Source of the DNA: Sphingobacterium sp. LZ7M1
Lineage (GTDB): Bacteria; Bacteroidota; Bacteroidia; Sphingobacteriales; Sphingobacteriaceae
NCBI RefSeq assembly: GCF_024296865.1
Contig: NZ_CP101134.1
Location: 1,736,001 to 1,800,000, forward strand
Length of the DNA: 64,000 bases
Reading direction: 5' to 3'
Shown: piece by piece, positions 24,855 to 34,848 of the stretch
Layout: every line of letters begins with the position of its first letter
How positions within the stretch are numbered: position 1 is the first letter of the stretch
Notes under the pieces: generated by a model
Told to the model about the DNA's origin: nothing
The model's database searches: none
Seen by the model: only the letters and a program-made list of their open reading frames with translations
Translations under genes and position numbers: made by a program

Positions 24855-25946
24855 ATGAACCTAGAATTGATCATAAAAGGAGCTCTTGTGGGCGGAATGT
24901 TTCTGTTAGCCTTTCTGAATTTTAGTAATGCCATCCGGGTAAATCGAAAAGCTAACCTATGGTTTGGCTTTTTTGTGTTACTATGGTCTACATTCTGGTT
25001 GGATGAATTGATCTTTCCGGATAATCAATTCACTAATTATTCTGCTTATATTCTGTTTCGTACTGTTCAGTTTTTTGTTCCCTTGAGCTTCCTGATAAGT
25101 GTATATTATTATACAAACCCTCAGTATAATTGGAAAGCGAAAGATAGTTTGTTATTTCTATTACCAATAGCTTTTCTGTCCATCCTTATCCTTGGAAAGG
25201 GAAATCCCCAAGGATTCTACAAACCGATATTGCTGTTGTTGTTTTTTATTCAAGCCTTGTTGTGTACAGTCTTGGCCTACCTCAAAGTGCGAAAACATCA
25301 GAAAGTTATACAGTCCTTTTCTTCGAATACCATGAATATTGATCTGAGATGGATAAAGTACATTATTTACTGCTGCATCATTTCTTCGGTCCTGATTTTA
25401 ATCTATAACCTAGTATTCCCTGAAACTAACCTAAATATCATCATCAATTTATTTTTCATGGGCGTGCTCTATTTAGTTGCATTTTATTCCATGCGTCAGG
25501 GAGAAATTTACCCTAAAGGAATAGATGTTGACAAAACATTGGATATTGCTGATGAGGTAGATGGGGAGCAATCTGAGCATAAAATTAAATTATTGTCAGA
25601 TGAAGATTTGATCCATTACAAAGAGGAGTTAAGTCAATTGATGATACAAGAGGAATTGTTTTTAGATAGTGAACTCAATTTATTGAAATTGGCAAATCGC
25701 TTAGGGATTACTGTACATCAATTGTCATACATTATTAATTCTGGATTTGGAATGAATTTCTTTCAATATATCAATCGGTTTCGGGTAGATAAAGCGAAAG
25801 AACTATTGGTTGATGAGACCATGATACCCTATAACATGATTTCAATTGGCTATGCTTCAGGCTTTAATTCCAAGACAGCCTTTAATACCGTTTTCAAAAA
25901 TATAACCGGACTGACTCCAACTGAGTTCAGAAACTCTCGAAAATAA
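24855..25946 (+). CDS. Membrane-integrated AraC family transcriptional regulator
   Basis: This 363-residue protein has an N-terminal region with about six or seven hydrophobic helices (about 5-225, including FGFFVLLWSTFWLDELIF and IIINLFFMGVLYLVAFYSM) and a C-terminal AraC double helix-turn-helix (about 265-363) with LNLLKLANRLGITVHQLSYIIN, ISIGYASGFNSKTAFNTVFK and the closing TGLTPTEFRNSR. It should sense a signal in the membrane and act directly on DNA. It is divergent from the YaiO gene (178 bases between starts), so that gene may be one of its targets. The signal is unknown. Confidence 0.88.
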   Translation: MNLELIIKGALVGGMFLLAFLNFSNAIRVNRKANLWFGFFVLLWSTFWLDELIFPDNQFTNYSAYILFRTVQFFVPLSFLISVYYYTNPQYNWKAKDSLLFLLPIAFLSILILGKGNPQGFYKPILLLLFFIQALLCTVLAYLKVRKHQKVIQSFSSNTMNIDLRWIKYIIYCCIISSVLILIYNLVFPETNLNIIINLFFMGVLYLVAFYSMRQGEIYPKGIDVDKTLDIADEVDGEQSEHKIKLLSDEDLIHYKEELSQLMIQEELFLDSELNLLKLANRLGITVHQLSYIINSGFGMNFFQYINRFRVDKAKELLVDETMIPYNMISIGYASGFNSKTAFNTVFKNITGLTPTEFRNSRK

Positions 25947-26126
25947 GGATATGCCCCTGTTATGTGGTGCCAATCTATAAACTTGAACACGTAAGTGTTA
26001 GAATACTAATGATTTAAGTAGTTAAGCTGATTTGTTGTTCTGATCTATAAGTCAAGACATTTTCAGCTTATTGATCGACTAATTTAGGCCTTGAACATTT
26101 TCATTTTAAGGATAAAGAATTAGTTT

Positions 26127-26468
26127 ATGAAGTATTATCAAGAAATCGCTATCTATGCAGATCTAGAATTAATTCAAGAATTGTTGATCCGTTATGATCA
26201 TATAGAGGTTTGGGAAAGGGGATTTGAGATATTTAAGGAATTGATAGTGGACGATAAGGAAAGCTGTATAATTCATTGGGATGTCGAAAAAAACATAGAT
26301 TATACCTATCGGCTGAAAGAAAATATTTTGGGAACGAAACTGTGCCTAGAAGCGAATGGCTTGGAGGAAGATTTGGATGGGTTGGAAATTCAGTTTTATA
26401 TGCAAAGAGCATTAAAGGGGATAAAAGAAAGAGCAGAGGAAAATTACTTCTTCTGCTCTAATGTTTAG
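26127..26468 (+). CDS. Small acidic hypothetical protein
   Basis: This 113-residue protein has no signal peptide or membrane segment. It is acidic, with DLELIQELLIRYDHIEVWERGFEIFKEL at the start and EANGLEEDLDGLEIQFYMQRALKGIKERAEE near the end. The pattern of a central beta-strand set (SCIIHWDVEKNIDYTYRL) followed by a long C-terminal helix would allow a small START/SRPBCC-like fold, but I do not recognise the family and this is only a guess. It stands alone, 180 bases after the membrane AraC gene, and ends 21 bases from the stop of the convergent CocE gene. Confidence 0.6.
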   Translation: MKYYQEIAIYADLELIQELLIRYDHIEVWERGFEIFKELIVDDKESCIIHWDVEKNIDYTYRLKENILGTKLCLEANGLEEDLDGLEIQFYMQRALKGIKERAEENYFFCSNV

Positions 26469-26489
26469 TTCAATTAAATAGAATCTTTA

Positions 26490-28379
26490 TTACGGTTGAT
26501 AAACCTGGAGGCTAATAAATGATTTCTCGGTATTAGACCTGTAAATTCTTTGGGTATTTTTCTGGTAATCAGATTCTTTGGAATCATTGTATAGATCCAT
26601 AAACTTACCAGGGTTGATATCAAGCATGGGGAACCATGATCCTTGAACCTGTACCATGATACGATGGCCCTTTTTGAAGGTGTGAAAGGCATCCGTCAGA
26701 TCAAAGTTCAGTTTGGTTGGTTGGTTAGGAACCATAGGTTCAGGTTTCTCTAAACTGTTTCTGAACTTAGCACGGATTGGATCACCACGCAATAACATTT
26801 GGTATCCACCCATCTTGATTTTTTGAGGATTGTCTGCAGGGTCAGGTGCATCGTTTGGATAAACGTCGATGACCTTGACAATGAAATCTGCATCTGTTCC
26901 CGAGGTAGAAGCTACTAAATGTACGCCTATACTTCCAGCAATGGTCAAGTCTTCTTTAAGGGGTTCCGAAACGTAAACCAGTACATCCGGCCTTCTACTA
27001 GCAAACCTCTGGTCCTCAACCATCCAATCATTGCCGAATCTAGTGGTAATTTCTTGGGTAAAAGGCACTGGCTTTTTCGGGTCGTGGGTAAATTCATCAA
27101 AGTTATCCCTATCGGTTTTAGCATGTTCAGCTAGCTCGCCGTTAGGATTAAAATATAGGTTTTTTGTCTGTAAATCCTTTGGCGGCCATTGATCGAAATT
27201 ATGCCATTTGTTGGCACCTGTATTGAAAGCCATTACCTGAGGAAGGTCCATTGATCCCTTTCCTTTCAGGTGATAATTATAGAATTTCAATTCCAGTTCC
27301 TGACGGTAGTACTCACCGGTATTGCTGTCCCAATAGATGTTGGCAGAGCGGTCTCCTTTTTGCGATGACCAGCTGCCGTGGTACCAAGGGCCTAAAATCA
27401 GGCGGTTTGAAGTGTTTTGGCTATGACTCTTGATACCTTGGTACACATAAAATGGTCCACGGATATCCTGCGCATCAAACCATCCGCCCACTGTCATAAC
27501 TGCCGGTGTGATATTCTTTAAGTGCGGGCGTACGTTTCTGGATTTCCAAAACTCATCGTAAGTTGGGTGGTTTCGGTATTCCTCCCAATGGATGTTTTCC
27601 CCTTTGAAAAAGTTTTTGTTCAGATTTGAAAGCGGACCCTGGCGTAGCCAGAAGTCATATCCATCGGGTGTATCATACTGCATGTTTCCAGCAGGGTATT
27701 TTTTCAGAGGTACTGGTCTCTTAACACCAAAGTTGTTGATGAAATTGATGTTGTGCGGCATTAGAAAAGCGCCATTATGCACCATGTCGTCACCTTGCCA
27801 TAGGTCTGCCATTGGTGCTGATGGCATAGCCGCCTTTAATGCAGGGTGGGCATCGATCATACCGGCTACAACATAAAAACCAGGGTAGGAGCCACCGTAA
27901 GTACCCACTTTTCCATTATTGCCCTTGATGTTTTTGACAAGCCAATCGATGCTATCGTAAGTATCCATGCTTTCATCCCATTTTTTAGGATCTGATTGAT
28001 TGGGAGCCATCCAAGTAAATGTTCCTTCAGACATAAATCTTCCACGGACATCTTGACGAACGAAGATATAACCTTCACGAACCAACTCCATGGAAGGTCC
28101 AAAGCGACTGCCAGGGTAATTATCTTCACCATAAGGAGCGCAGCTATATGGTGTACGCATCATCAAGAAAGGGTATTTTTCTTTTTTGTCCTTTGGACTG
28201 TATACAACAGTAAATAACTTGACGCCGTCGCGCATACTGACCATATACTCCTTCTTGTCATAGTGTTCGCGGAAGTATATGGAATCTTGGTTGATTGCTT
28301 GCGCAATAGATTGCGAGCAAAAGATAGCGAGCATGAGAAATAGACTTACTGTCCATTTCGTTAATATTGATCTAGCCAT
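26490..28379 (-). CDS. CocE/NonD family alpha/beta hydrolase (X-Pro dipeptidyl-peptidase-like)
   Basis: The 629-residue product has a Sec signal peptide (SLFLMLAIFCSQSIAQA) and an alpha/beta hydrolase domain with the start motif VSMRDGVKLFTVVYSPKD, oxyanion-region VRQDVRGRFMSEGTF and nucleophile motif GTYGGSYPGF (about residue 150). A jelly-roll C-terminal domain (about 400-629) completes the X-Pro dipeptidyl-peptidase / alpha-amino acid ester hydrolase plan. It would cleave amide or ester bonds of amino-acid substrates in the periplasm. Its start overlaps the stop of the S9 peptidase gene by one base (TAATG), so translation is coupled. It is the last gene of the susCD-peptidase operon. Confidence 0.9.
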   Translation of the reverse strand: MARSILTKWTVSLFLMLAIFCSQSIAQAINQDSIYFREHYDKKEYMVSMRDGVKLFTVVYSPKDKKEKYPFLMMRTPYSCAPYGEDNYPGSRFGPSMELVREGYIFVRQDVRGRFMSEGTFTWMAPNQSDPKKWDESMDTYDSIDWLVKNIKGNNGKVGTYGGSYPGFYVVAGMIDAHPALKAAMPSAPMADLWQGDDMVHNGAFLMPHNINFINNFGVKRPVPLKKYPAGNMQYDTPDGYDFWLRQGPLSNLNKNFFKGENIHWEEYRNHPTYDEFWKSRNVRPHLKNITPAVMTVGGWFDAQDIRGPFYVYQGIKSHSQNTSNRLILGPWYHGSWSSQKGDRSANIYWDSNTGEYYRQELELKFYNYHLKGKGSMDLPQVMAFNTGANKWHNFDQWPPKDLQTKNLYFNPNGELAEHAKTDRDNFDEFTHDPKKPVPFTQEITTRFGNDWMVEDQRFASRRPDVLVYVSEPLKEDLTIAGSIGVHLVASTSGTDADFIVKVIDVYPNDAPDPADNPQKIKMGGYQMLLRGDPIRAKFRNSLEKPEPMVPNQPTKLNFDLTDAFHTFKKGHRIMVQVQGSWFPMLDINPGKFMDLYNDSKESDYQKNTQRIYRSNTEKSFISLQVYQP

Positions 28380-30361
28380 TATTTTAGGTATTTGTCAAAC
28401 CAAGCTAATAACTCCTTATTGTTGTGAAGCCTATTTTTTGGCTGCGCCATTCCATGGCCTTCATTCGGGTAACGAACGAAACGAGTAGGGATACCCACTT
28501 TTTTCAGTCCGATGAAGAATTCTTCAGCTTGGGTAATAGGAACATCCATATCGTTTTCTCCATGGACAATTAGGGTAGGGGTTTTCACTTTATTGATATG
28601 AGCCATTGGGGAGAAGTGCCATAAAAGGCTGTAATTGTCCCAAGGCATGCCATTAAATTCAGTTTCTATCAGATCCGGATAGATCGATGTTCCGTAGAAA
28701 GAAATGAGGTTGCTGACAGAAGCACTGGTTACTGCAGCCTTGAATCGATCTGTTTGAGTAACGACCCAATTGGTCATAAATCCACCGTAAGAACCACCTG
28801 TAACTCCCATTCTGTTTTTATCCAAGAAAGGGTGTTTTTCAAGGGCATAATCTAATCCTTTCATCAGGTCTAAATAATCTCCACCACCCCAGGCTTGGTA
28901 AGTACCGTCGGAAAATTTCTGTCCATAGCCCGTGGAACCTCTTGGATTGATAAAGACTACAGCATATCCTTTTCCAGTCAACACCTCTACGATGTCGGTA
29001 TAGCTATAACCGAATGCCCCATGTGGACCACCATGAATGCGTTGGATAACTGGGACCTTTGTGCATGGAGGAATGTTAGCTGGATAGGCAATAAATCCTT
29101 GGACATTGACGCCATCATGTGATTTGAACCAGAAGCTTTCTTTTTTGGAAAGGTCCTTGTCTTTTAACCAATTGCTAGATTCGTTAGTCAATTGTGTAAT
29201 AGTTTTACCTTCATTATCAGATATATATACTTCATTTGCTGAATTGAAATCTGACATGGTAAAGGAGATTCTCTTGTTGGAAACATTGACAGCTCCAACA
29301 CTAGCTTCTTTATCGATTATCGGTGTGAATGTTTTACCGTCTATGTTTCCTTTGTACAAGACACGTTTTCCATGTCTTGGGAATCCAAAGTAAAAGTGCT
29401 TGCTATCATCCATCCATTCACCTCCACTCAGTCGTTCATCCAAATCAGTGGTTAGGCAAGTAACCTCCCCATTTGCGACCTGATATAGGTAAAGCTTAAG
29501 GTCTTCTGGGGAACTGTCTTTGGTGTTTAAGGGGCGGATCGTAGCTGGATAGAGGATGTATTTTCCATCTGGGCTCCAATTTGGGTTATGTTCAGTACCA
29601 ATGGTATTTGTAATCTGTTTCACCTTGGAATTGGAAATGTCGACTATGAACAGGTCGTTGTTGTAATTATTATCTGGATCATCGGTATGATTTGATACGT
29701 AGGCAATTCTTTTAGAATCTGGTGCCCAAGTTAAAGAATGGCTATCAAACTTATCATCCGTCAATACCTTTACGGTTCCTGTTGCTACATCCACCAAGTG
29801 GATTTTTGTTAATACATTATCGGAGAAAGAAGTCCTGGATTTATAAAGGATCCTTTCGATTACTTTAGGAGATGCAGGGTCAATTTTGACTTGAGCCTTT
29901 TCAGCGTCTGCCCCCACGTATGCGATGTACTTTCCATCAGGGCTCCATGCGTAATTCTTCTTTGCAGAGTGGCCCAGGAAATGGTTGCTGGAATACACGG
30001 GGGCAACAAATTTTGGACTGTTGTCACTGTTTGTAATATAGAATATTCCGGATTGTCCATTGATATTACCACGGAAGGCCAGTTTACTGCCATCAGGAGA
30101 CCATTGTGGGTCGCTGACCTGAGTCGCTACAGTTTCTTTTTTTCCTGATTTTATGTCGAGAATAATTAATTCCGATTGTACTTTATTGGCTTCCAAATTG
30201 GTTTTCGCTTGTACGTAAGCTAATTTTTCACCATTTGGAGATAATGCTTGCGCAGCAATGGAAGGCATAGAGAAACTAGTCTCTTCCGTTATTTTTTGTT
30301 GGGCTTGAAGGGAGCTGCCCATGTATACAGCTCCCATCAATAATAGATATTTTAACTTCAT
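28379..30361 (-). CDS. S9 family prolyl-oligopeptidase-type peptidase
   Basis: This 660-residue protein has a short signal peptide (LLLMGAVYMGSSLQA) and an N-terminal seven-bladed propeller of TolB/WD40-like type (about 25-390; repeated PQWSPDGSKLAF, YAWSPDGKYIAYVG, PNWSPDGKYILYP). The C-terminal alpha/beta hydrolase has the triad: serine in GVTGGSYGGFMTNW (about 506), aspartate in HGENDMDVP and histidine in PNEGHGMAQ. It would trim peptides after uptake across the outer membrane. It lies 20 bases after susD and overlaps the CocE gene by one base, which ties it to the same operon. Confidence 0.93.
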   Translation of the reverse strand: MKLKYLLLMGAVYMGSSLQAQQKITEETSFSMPSIAAQALSPNGEKLAYVQAKTNLEANKVQSELIILDIKSGKKETVATQVSDPQWSPDGSKLAFRGNINGQSGIFYITNSDNSPKFVAPVYSSNHFLGHSAKKNYAWSPDGKYIAYVGADAEKAQVKIDPASPKVIERILYKSRTSFSDNVLTKIHLVDVATGTVKVLTDDKFDSHSLTWAPDSKRIAYVSNHTDDPDNNYNNDLFIVDISNSKVKQITNTIGTEHNPNWSPDGKYILYPATIRPLNTKDSSPEDLKLYLYQVANGEVTCLTTDLDERLSGGEWMDDSKHFYFGFPRHGKRVLYKGNIDGKTFTPIIDKEASVGAVNVSNKRISFTMSDFNSANEVYISDNEGKTITQLTNESSNWLKDKDLSKKESFWFKSHDGVNVQGFIAYPANIPPCTKVPVIQRIHGGPHGAFGYSYTDIVEVLTGKGYAVVFINPRGSTGYGQKFSDGTYQAWGGGDYLDLMKGLDYALEKHPFLDKNRMGVTGGSYGGFMTNWVVTQTDRFKAAVTSASVSNLISFYGTSIYPDLIETEFNGMPWDNYSLLWHFSPMAHINKVKTPTLIVHGENDMDVPITQAEEFFIGLKKVGIPTRFVRYPNEGHGMAQPKNRLHNNKELLAWFDKYLK

Positions 30362-30381
30362 ATAATTTGTCTTTTTTGATG

Positions 30382-31788
30382 TTATTTATTTTTATAAAGG
30401 TCCCAGTTCACTTCTGCTTGTGGTAGTGGGAATTGGGTAAATACCTTTCCTTTATCATAAGTCGCATCAATTGCTTCACTCATATTGGCATATAATAGAC
30501 CTGGTCCTGTATAGCGTCTTACGTCTACCCAGCGGTGGCCAGCAGGTTCAGCCCAAAGGGAATACCTACGTTGGTATAGGATTTCCTTAAGCAGGCTGTT
30601 TTTGTCGGTAGGACCGGTGTATTTGCCAATGTTAGCTGCCTCGCGGATAATATCGATACTGGCAATGGCATTGGTAGTTTGTCCTAATTGGGCTTGAGCT
30701 TCAGCTTTGATCAAGATCAATTCTTCGTTTTTGATAAAAGTTACCGGCAAAGTATTGGTTGGATAGCGGTTGTCTTGGTATTCACCTGTCAATGCCACGG
30801 TGGAAGTGGTAACTACGAAAGGAGTAGTTAGTTTAAAGAACTTCTTGGCAACACGGCTGTCTCCAGGAGTAGCATCGGCGATCAGTCCAGGATTTACAAC
30901 TCTAAGGTTTCCTGGGTTAGGGATATTTAAGGCCATGAACAAAGGATTGTTCAGGTCAGCACCGCTACTGAAAGTATGCTTAGGCCCTTCTTCTAGATTT
31001 CCGTTTTCAGCGATGAAAGAACCTGATAGTGCATCCAATGCACCCTGCCAATCTTTGCGATAGATTGCTAGTCGTGCAGAAATGGCGCGGTTGACCTTGG
31101 CTAAGCCCGCAGGGTTGTTGTAGCCCGAAAATCCAGTGCTTAATTTAAAAGGAAGAGTAGTGCCTGCCTTCTTTAGATCTTCGAAACCTGCATCCAGTTG
31201 TCCTTTAATGTAGGTTAAGGCTTCATCATAGGAAACAAAAGGGCCAGGGTTCAATTCATCTTTAACATCCACGCGGATACCATTTTGGTAAAGCCAGTTG
31301 GCAGGGATCATGTATTGGTAGCCCATAATGGTTTTTGCAAAACCTGAAACAGCAGCTTTTTCTGTTTCATTCATTTTGTCGGTATTGGCCAAGGCATCCA
31401 AAATCAGGTTTGCCTGATTGATGGCACCGTAAGGAGAGGCATAAGAACCACCACCGGTTGTTCCATAGCCGAAGACATTGGAGTTTAGGGTGTAGTCGTT
31501 AAGGCCTAACCATTCGGTCATGTTGCGGGTATCCGATGAGTTCAATAACCAGATTTCACGACCTAAGCTGGCCCAGCCATTCGTTACGTTGGAAACATAA
31601 TCGCGGTGTCTGGATTCTAAGCCCGTTACCAAATATTGGATCTGTTGAGGAGTTGCATTGTTGTTGACCGAAGCAACCGATGGGTTGTTTGGATCTATCA
31701 TGGACTCAATGTCAAATGGGTTGCAAGAAGCAAGCAGACAAAGTGACGAGAGCATGAATATCGTATTTTTTAATGTTGTCGTTTTCAT
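30382..31788 (-). CDS. RagB/SusD family nutrient-binding lipoprotein
   Basis: This 468-residue protein starts with a lipoprotein signal (LSSLCLLASC, cysteine about 22) and the usual CNPFDIESMIDPNNP start of the mature form. The helical SusD body ends with FIKNEELILIKAEAQAQLGQTTNAIASIDIIREAANIG and RYSLWAEPAGHRWVDVRRY, both family marks. It caps the SusC barrel encoded just upstream and captures the substrate at the cell surface. Since the same operon codes for two peptidase-like enzymes and no glycoside hydrolase, the ligand is more likely a peptide, as known for RagAB of Porphyromonas; that is inference. Confidence 0.93.
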   Translation of the reverse strand: MKTTTLKNTIFMLSSLCLLASCNPFDIESMIDPNNPSVASVNNNATPQQIQYLVTGLESRHRDYVSNVTNGWASLGREIWLLNSSDTRNMTEWLGLNDYTLNSNVFGYGTTGGGSYASPYGAINQANLILDALANTDKMNETEKAAVSGFAKTIMGYQYMIPANWLYQNGIRVDVKDELNPGPFVSYDEALTYIKGQLDAGFEDLKKAGTTLPFKLSTGFSGYNNPAGLAKVNRAISARLAIYRKDWQGALDALSGSFIAENGNLEEGPKHTFSSGADLNNPLFMALNIPNPGNLRVVNPGLIADATPGDSRVAKKFFKLTTPFVVTTSTVALTGEYQDNRYPTNTLPVTFIKNEELILIKAEAQAQLGQTTNAIASIDIIREAANIGKYTGPTDKNSLLKEILYQRRYSLWAEPAGHRWVDVRRYTGPGLLYANMSEAIDATYDKGKVFTQFPLPQAEVNWDLYKNK

Positions 31789-31798
31789 GATAATAAGG

Positions 31799-34783
31799 TT
31801 AAAAATCTAGGCTAAGGTTTAAGAAAAATCTGCGTGCACTTGGGTATGGACCAACATCGATATTGTTGGCAAGGCCATTTCCAAATGTTGAAGTTTCAGG
31901 ATCATAACCCGAATATTTGCTTATCATTACTAGGTTGTTGCCCGAGATACCTGCTCTAAAGCGTTGTACTTTGTTTTTGAACAGTCTTTGGGTAACCTCA
32001 GATGGCATGCTATAGTATAAACCAACCTCTCTTAATTTGATGTAAGAAGCATCTTCTACGAATCGACCGGCATTGTTGAATGGTTCTGGTTCTCTTTGTT
32101 TACCATTCGGGATACCATCACCGTTTCTATCACCGAACCAATCTTTTGAGTTACCACCTTCATCCAAGTTTAGGTTAGTTAAGTTGACATTGTAGCCACC
32201 TTTTTTCCAATCAAACAAGAAAGAGAAGTCAAAGTTTTTGTAGATGGTCAAGTTGTTGCTGAAACTCATGTTGAATTTCGGTTGGGAGTTGCCCCAAACC
32301 GTGTATTCACCTGGGTTGATCTGTGGAGTTCCTACGATAGTTCCTAGCTTTTCGCCTTCTTTCATCAGGAATGTTCCGTAACTAACGCCGAATCCACCAG
32401 TGGTATAGGTAGGGATTCCCAGTTTACTAATGGTAATATCGTTTTTCCAGAACATCAATCTACTGTTCCATTTAAAGTTTTCCCTTTCGAATGGAGTACC
32501 GGACAGGCTTAACTCGATACCTTTGTTGCTCAGTTCAGCAAGGTTGCTGGAAGTTGAAGTAAATCCCGATGAAGGTGAAAGGTTCAATGGCTGGATGTTG
32601 TTTGCGGTATTTTTGATGTAATAGGTCGCTTCCAAGGAAAGTCTATTTTTCAAAATTCCGACATCCACACCGAATTCCAATTCTTTAGCGGTTTCAGGAA
32701 GGATGTTCACATTTCCTACAATGGTAGAAAGGGATGAACCCAATAAACCGCCAATGTTCACACCAACCAAAGAGGAATAGGTTGCCCCAAAAGCTACTGG
32801 ACCAGCAGTCTCACCGTAGGCAATCCTTGGTTTCAATTGAGAAATGAAGTGGTCTCTTAGGAAGTCGAAACTTGTTAAGTTCATCGCTAAGGATGCCTTA
32901 GGGAATGCAAATAATTTATTTGGATTGCCATTTAAAGAGGACTTATCAAAACGGACACCAAGGGTACCTATGATCTTATCTTCAAAGTTTGCTTCCTGTT
33001 GTAAGAAGATACCAGCTTCCTGAGTTCTCATAAAGAACTGGTTGAAGATAGTCTGAACAGCAGCTTGTTTAACATTTTTCTGAAGCGGCGCCAAACCTTG
33101 ACCTCTTACAAATAGCAAGTCATCTTTGAAATCCAATCTTACCATACCTACCTGAGAGTTCATGTACACACGTTTCAGGTTGAAGTTGTAAACCAAGGCA
33201 GCCTGTAAGTTTGTATTGAAACTCTCTTGCTTGCCGTTCATGATATCACCAGGATTGGCAATACTACGTTGGTATTGTAAATCTTCTGGCAGGTGGATGT
33301 TTGTTGTATTCTGTAAATAGTCTAGACCACCATTCAACACGAATTTCATATAACTGCTTTCCCCTTTGAATAGATCTATGCCTAAGTTGAAAGAACTGAT
33401 TGATCTGTTTACCAAGGAATTGTTGGTTGATTTATCCGTTAGGGCAATAGGGTTTTCAGTAAAGTATGGGTTGTCAGGGTAAGTACCATCAGGACGTTGT
33501 CTCAGGTCGTAGTAATTTGGCGTTGCAGCGATGGCATAGCCAATACTTGCTCCGGTCCTGTTTTGGTTACCAGTAAATCCGCGATCGGTATTGGAGCGGA
33601 TATAGCTAGAATTTACAGACAATTGGATGGCATTTGTGATCTTTTGGTCGATGTTTGCACGCACGGTATACCTTTGGAATCCTGTGTTTTTAATCAATCC
33701 GTTTTCATCATTGATACCACCGGCAACAAAGAATTTTGTTTTTTCTGTACCGCCGGAAACATTTAAACGAGTGTTGCTTGAAAAGCGCTGATGATCATAG
33801 AAGTAATCTTCGTAGTTCACAAAGCTATTGTTTGCTTTAGCTTCGCGGAATCTTTCCAGTTCAAGGTTTCTACGATTTGTTTGGCTTTGGGTGGTACCAC
33901 CATAGAAATAATTGATTTTTTCTTCGGACCAATCATCATAGCCCAGAAGCTTAAGAGGAGTTGTTAGACCAAAGTCCTCCGAGATTGATACTTTCGTACG
34001 GCCTTCTTTACCTTTTTTGGTGGTAATAATGATTACCCCAGCATTGGCACGGGTTCCGTAAATCGCAGCGGCAGAAGGACCTTTAAGGATTTCGATGTTT
34101 TCGATTTCATCGGGGTTAATGTCGGCAAGGCGGTTTGAACCATCATCTTGTGTTGAGTTACCAGCGCCATTTACAGTTGCTCTACCGGTTGATTGGGTAG
34201 AGTTGTTCACATAGACCCCATCTAAGATGATCAAAGGTTGAGAGGCACCAACAAGGCTTGAAAGCCCTCTTAACTGTATGGACATACCACCACCTGGAGC
34301 TCCAGAGTTAGAACGGATGTTTGCACCCGTTACTTTACCGTACAGAGCTGCATCGGTCGTTTGAGGTTTAGTCACACCAGTCAGTTCAGCGGCATTCACC
34401 GAACTAACAGCATTTGCTAAGTTTTTTCTTTTGATAGAGGAAGCCAAACCGGTAACAACGACCTCATTCAAGGTATTGTTCATGTTTTCCTGCATCTTGA
34501 TGACAAGGTTGTTGCTTGCAGCAGAGACCTGGACTTCTTGATCTTCAAATCCTACCATTGTAAAGAGGATGGTAGCGGGAAGTTTTGGGGCATTGATGGA
34601 GAAATTTCCATTGTTGTCAGAGACACCACCAATTCGGGTGTCTTTAATCCTTACACTGACATTCGAGAGTGCTGAACCTGAAAGTTCATCAACCACCTTT
34701 CCTGAGATGGTTGTCTGGGCATAAGTCAATTGAACAAGACTAAGCCAAAAGAAAAGCACATAGAGCAGCTTATGTTTCTTCAT
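31799..34783 (-). CDS. SusC/RagA family TonB-linked outer-membrane transporter
   Basis: The 994-residue product has a signal peptide (FFWLSLVQLTYAQ), an N-terminal carboxypeptidase-regulatory-like domain (about 25-105; ISGKVVDELSGSALSNVSV), a plug domain (about 110-250) with the SusC feature QLRGLSSLVGASQPLIILDGV and EIENIEILKGPSAAAIYG, and a beta-barrel ending FFLNLSLDF. It imports the substrate captured by SusD using TonB energy. There is no STN signalling domain, unlike the second SusC of this window, so an ECF/FecR relay is not expected here. It is the first gene of the susC-susD-S9-CocE operon. Confidence 0.95.
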   Translation of the reverse strand: MKKHKLLYVLFFWLSLVQLTYAQTTISGKVVDELSGSALSNVSVRIKDTRIGGVSDNNGNFSINAPKLPATILFTMVGFEDQEVQVSAASNNLVIKMQENMNNTLNEVVVTGLASSIKRKNLANAVSSVNAAELTGVTKPQTTDAALYGKVTGANIRSNSGAPGGGMSIQLRGLSSLVGASQPLIILDGVYVNNSTQSTGRATVNGAGNSTQDDGSNRLADINPDEIENIEILKGPSAAAIYGTRANAGVIIITTKKGKEGRTKVSISEDFGLTTPLKLLGYDDWSEEKINYFYGGTTQSQTNRRNLELERFREAKANNSFVNYEDYFYDHQRFSSNTRLNVSGGTEKTKFFVAGGINDENGLIKNTGFQRYTVRANIDQKITNAIQLSVNSSYIRSNTDRGFTGNQNRTGASIGYAIAATPNYYDLRQRPDGTYPDNPYFTENPIALTDKSTNNSLVNRSISSFNLGIDLFKGESSYMKFVLNGGLDYLQNTTNIHLPEDLQYQRSIANPGDIMNGKQESFNTNLQAALVYNFNLKRVYMNSQVGMVRLDFKDDLLFVRGQGLAPLQKNVKQAAVQTIFNQFFMRTQEAGIFLQQEANFEDKIIGTLGVRFDKSSLNGNPNKLFAFPKASLAMNLTSFDFLRDHFISQLKPRIAYGETAGPVAFGATYSSLVGVNIGGLLGSSLSTIVGNVNILPETAKELEFGVDVGILKNRLSLEATYYIKNTANNIQPLNLSPSSGFTSTSSNLAELSNKGIELSLSGTPFERENFKWNSRLMFWKNDITISKLGIPTYTTGGFGVSYGTFLMKEGEKLGTIVGTPQINPGEYTVWGNSQPKFNMSFSNNLTIYKNFDFSFLFDWKKGGYNVNLTNLNLDEGGNSKDWFGDRNGDGIPNGKQREPEPFNNAGRFVEDASYIKLREVGLYYSMPSEVTQRLFKNKVQRFRAGISGNNLVMISKYSGYDPETSTFGNGLANNIDVGPYPSARRFFLNLSLDF

Positions 34784-34832
34784 AAGATTGATTAATTAGG
34801 GTTAGTTTTTAGGTTAAAAAAAGTAATAATTA

Positions 34833-34848
34833 CTAGAAAATTTTCTAG
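34833..34848. promoter_or_regulatory. 16-bp perfect palindrome upstream of susC
   Basis: CTAGAAAATTTTCTAG is fully self-complementary and ends 50 bases before the start codon of the minus-strand susC gene. Its place and symmetry suggest an operator for a dimeric regulator, or a structure in the leader. No regulator gene is adjacent. Confidence 0.4.
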
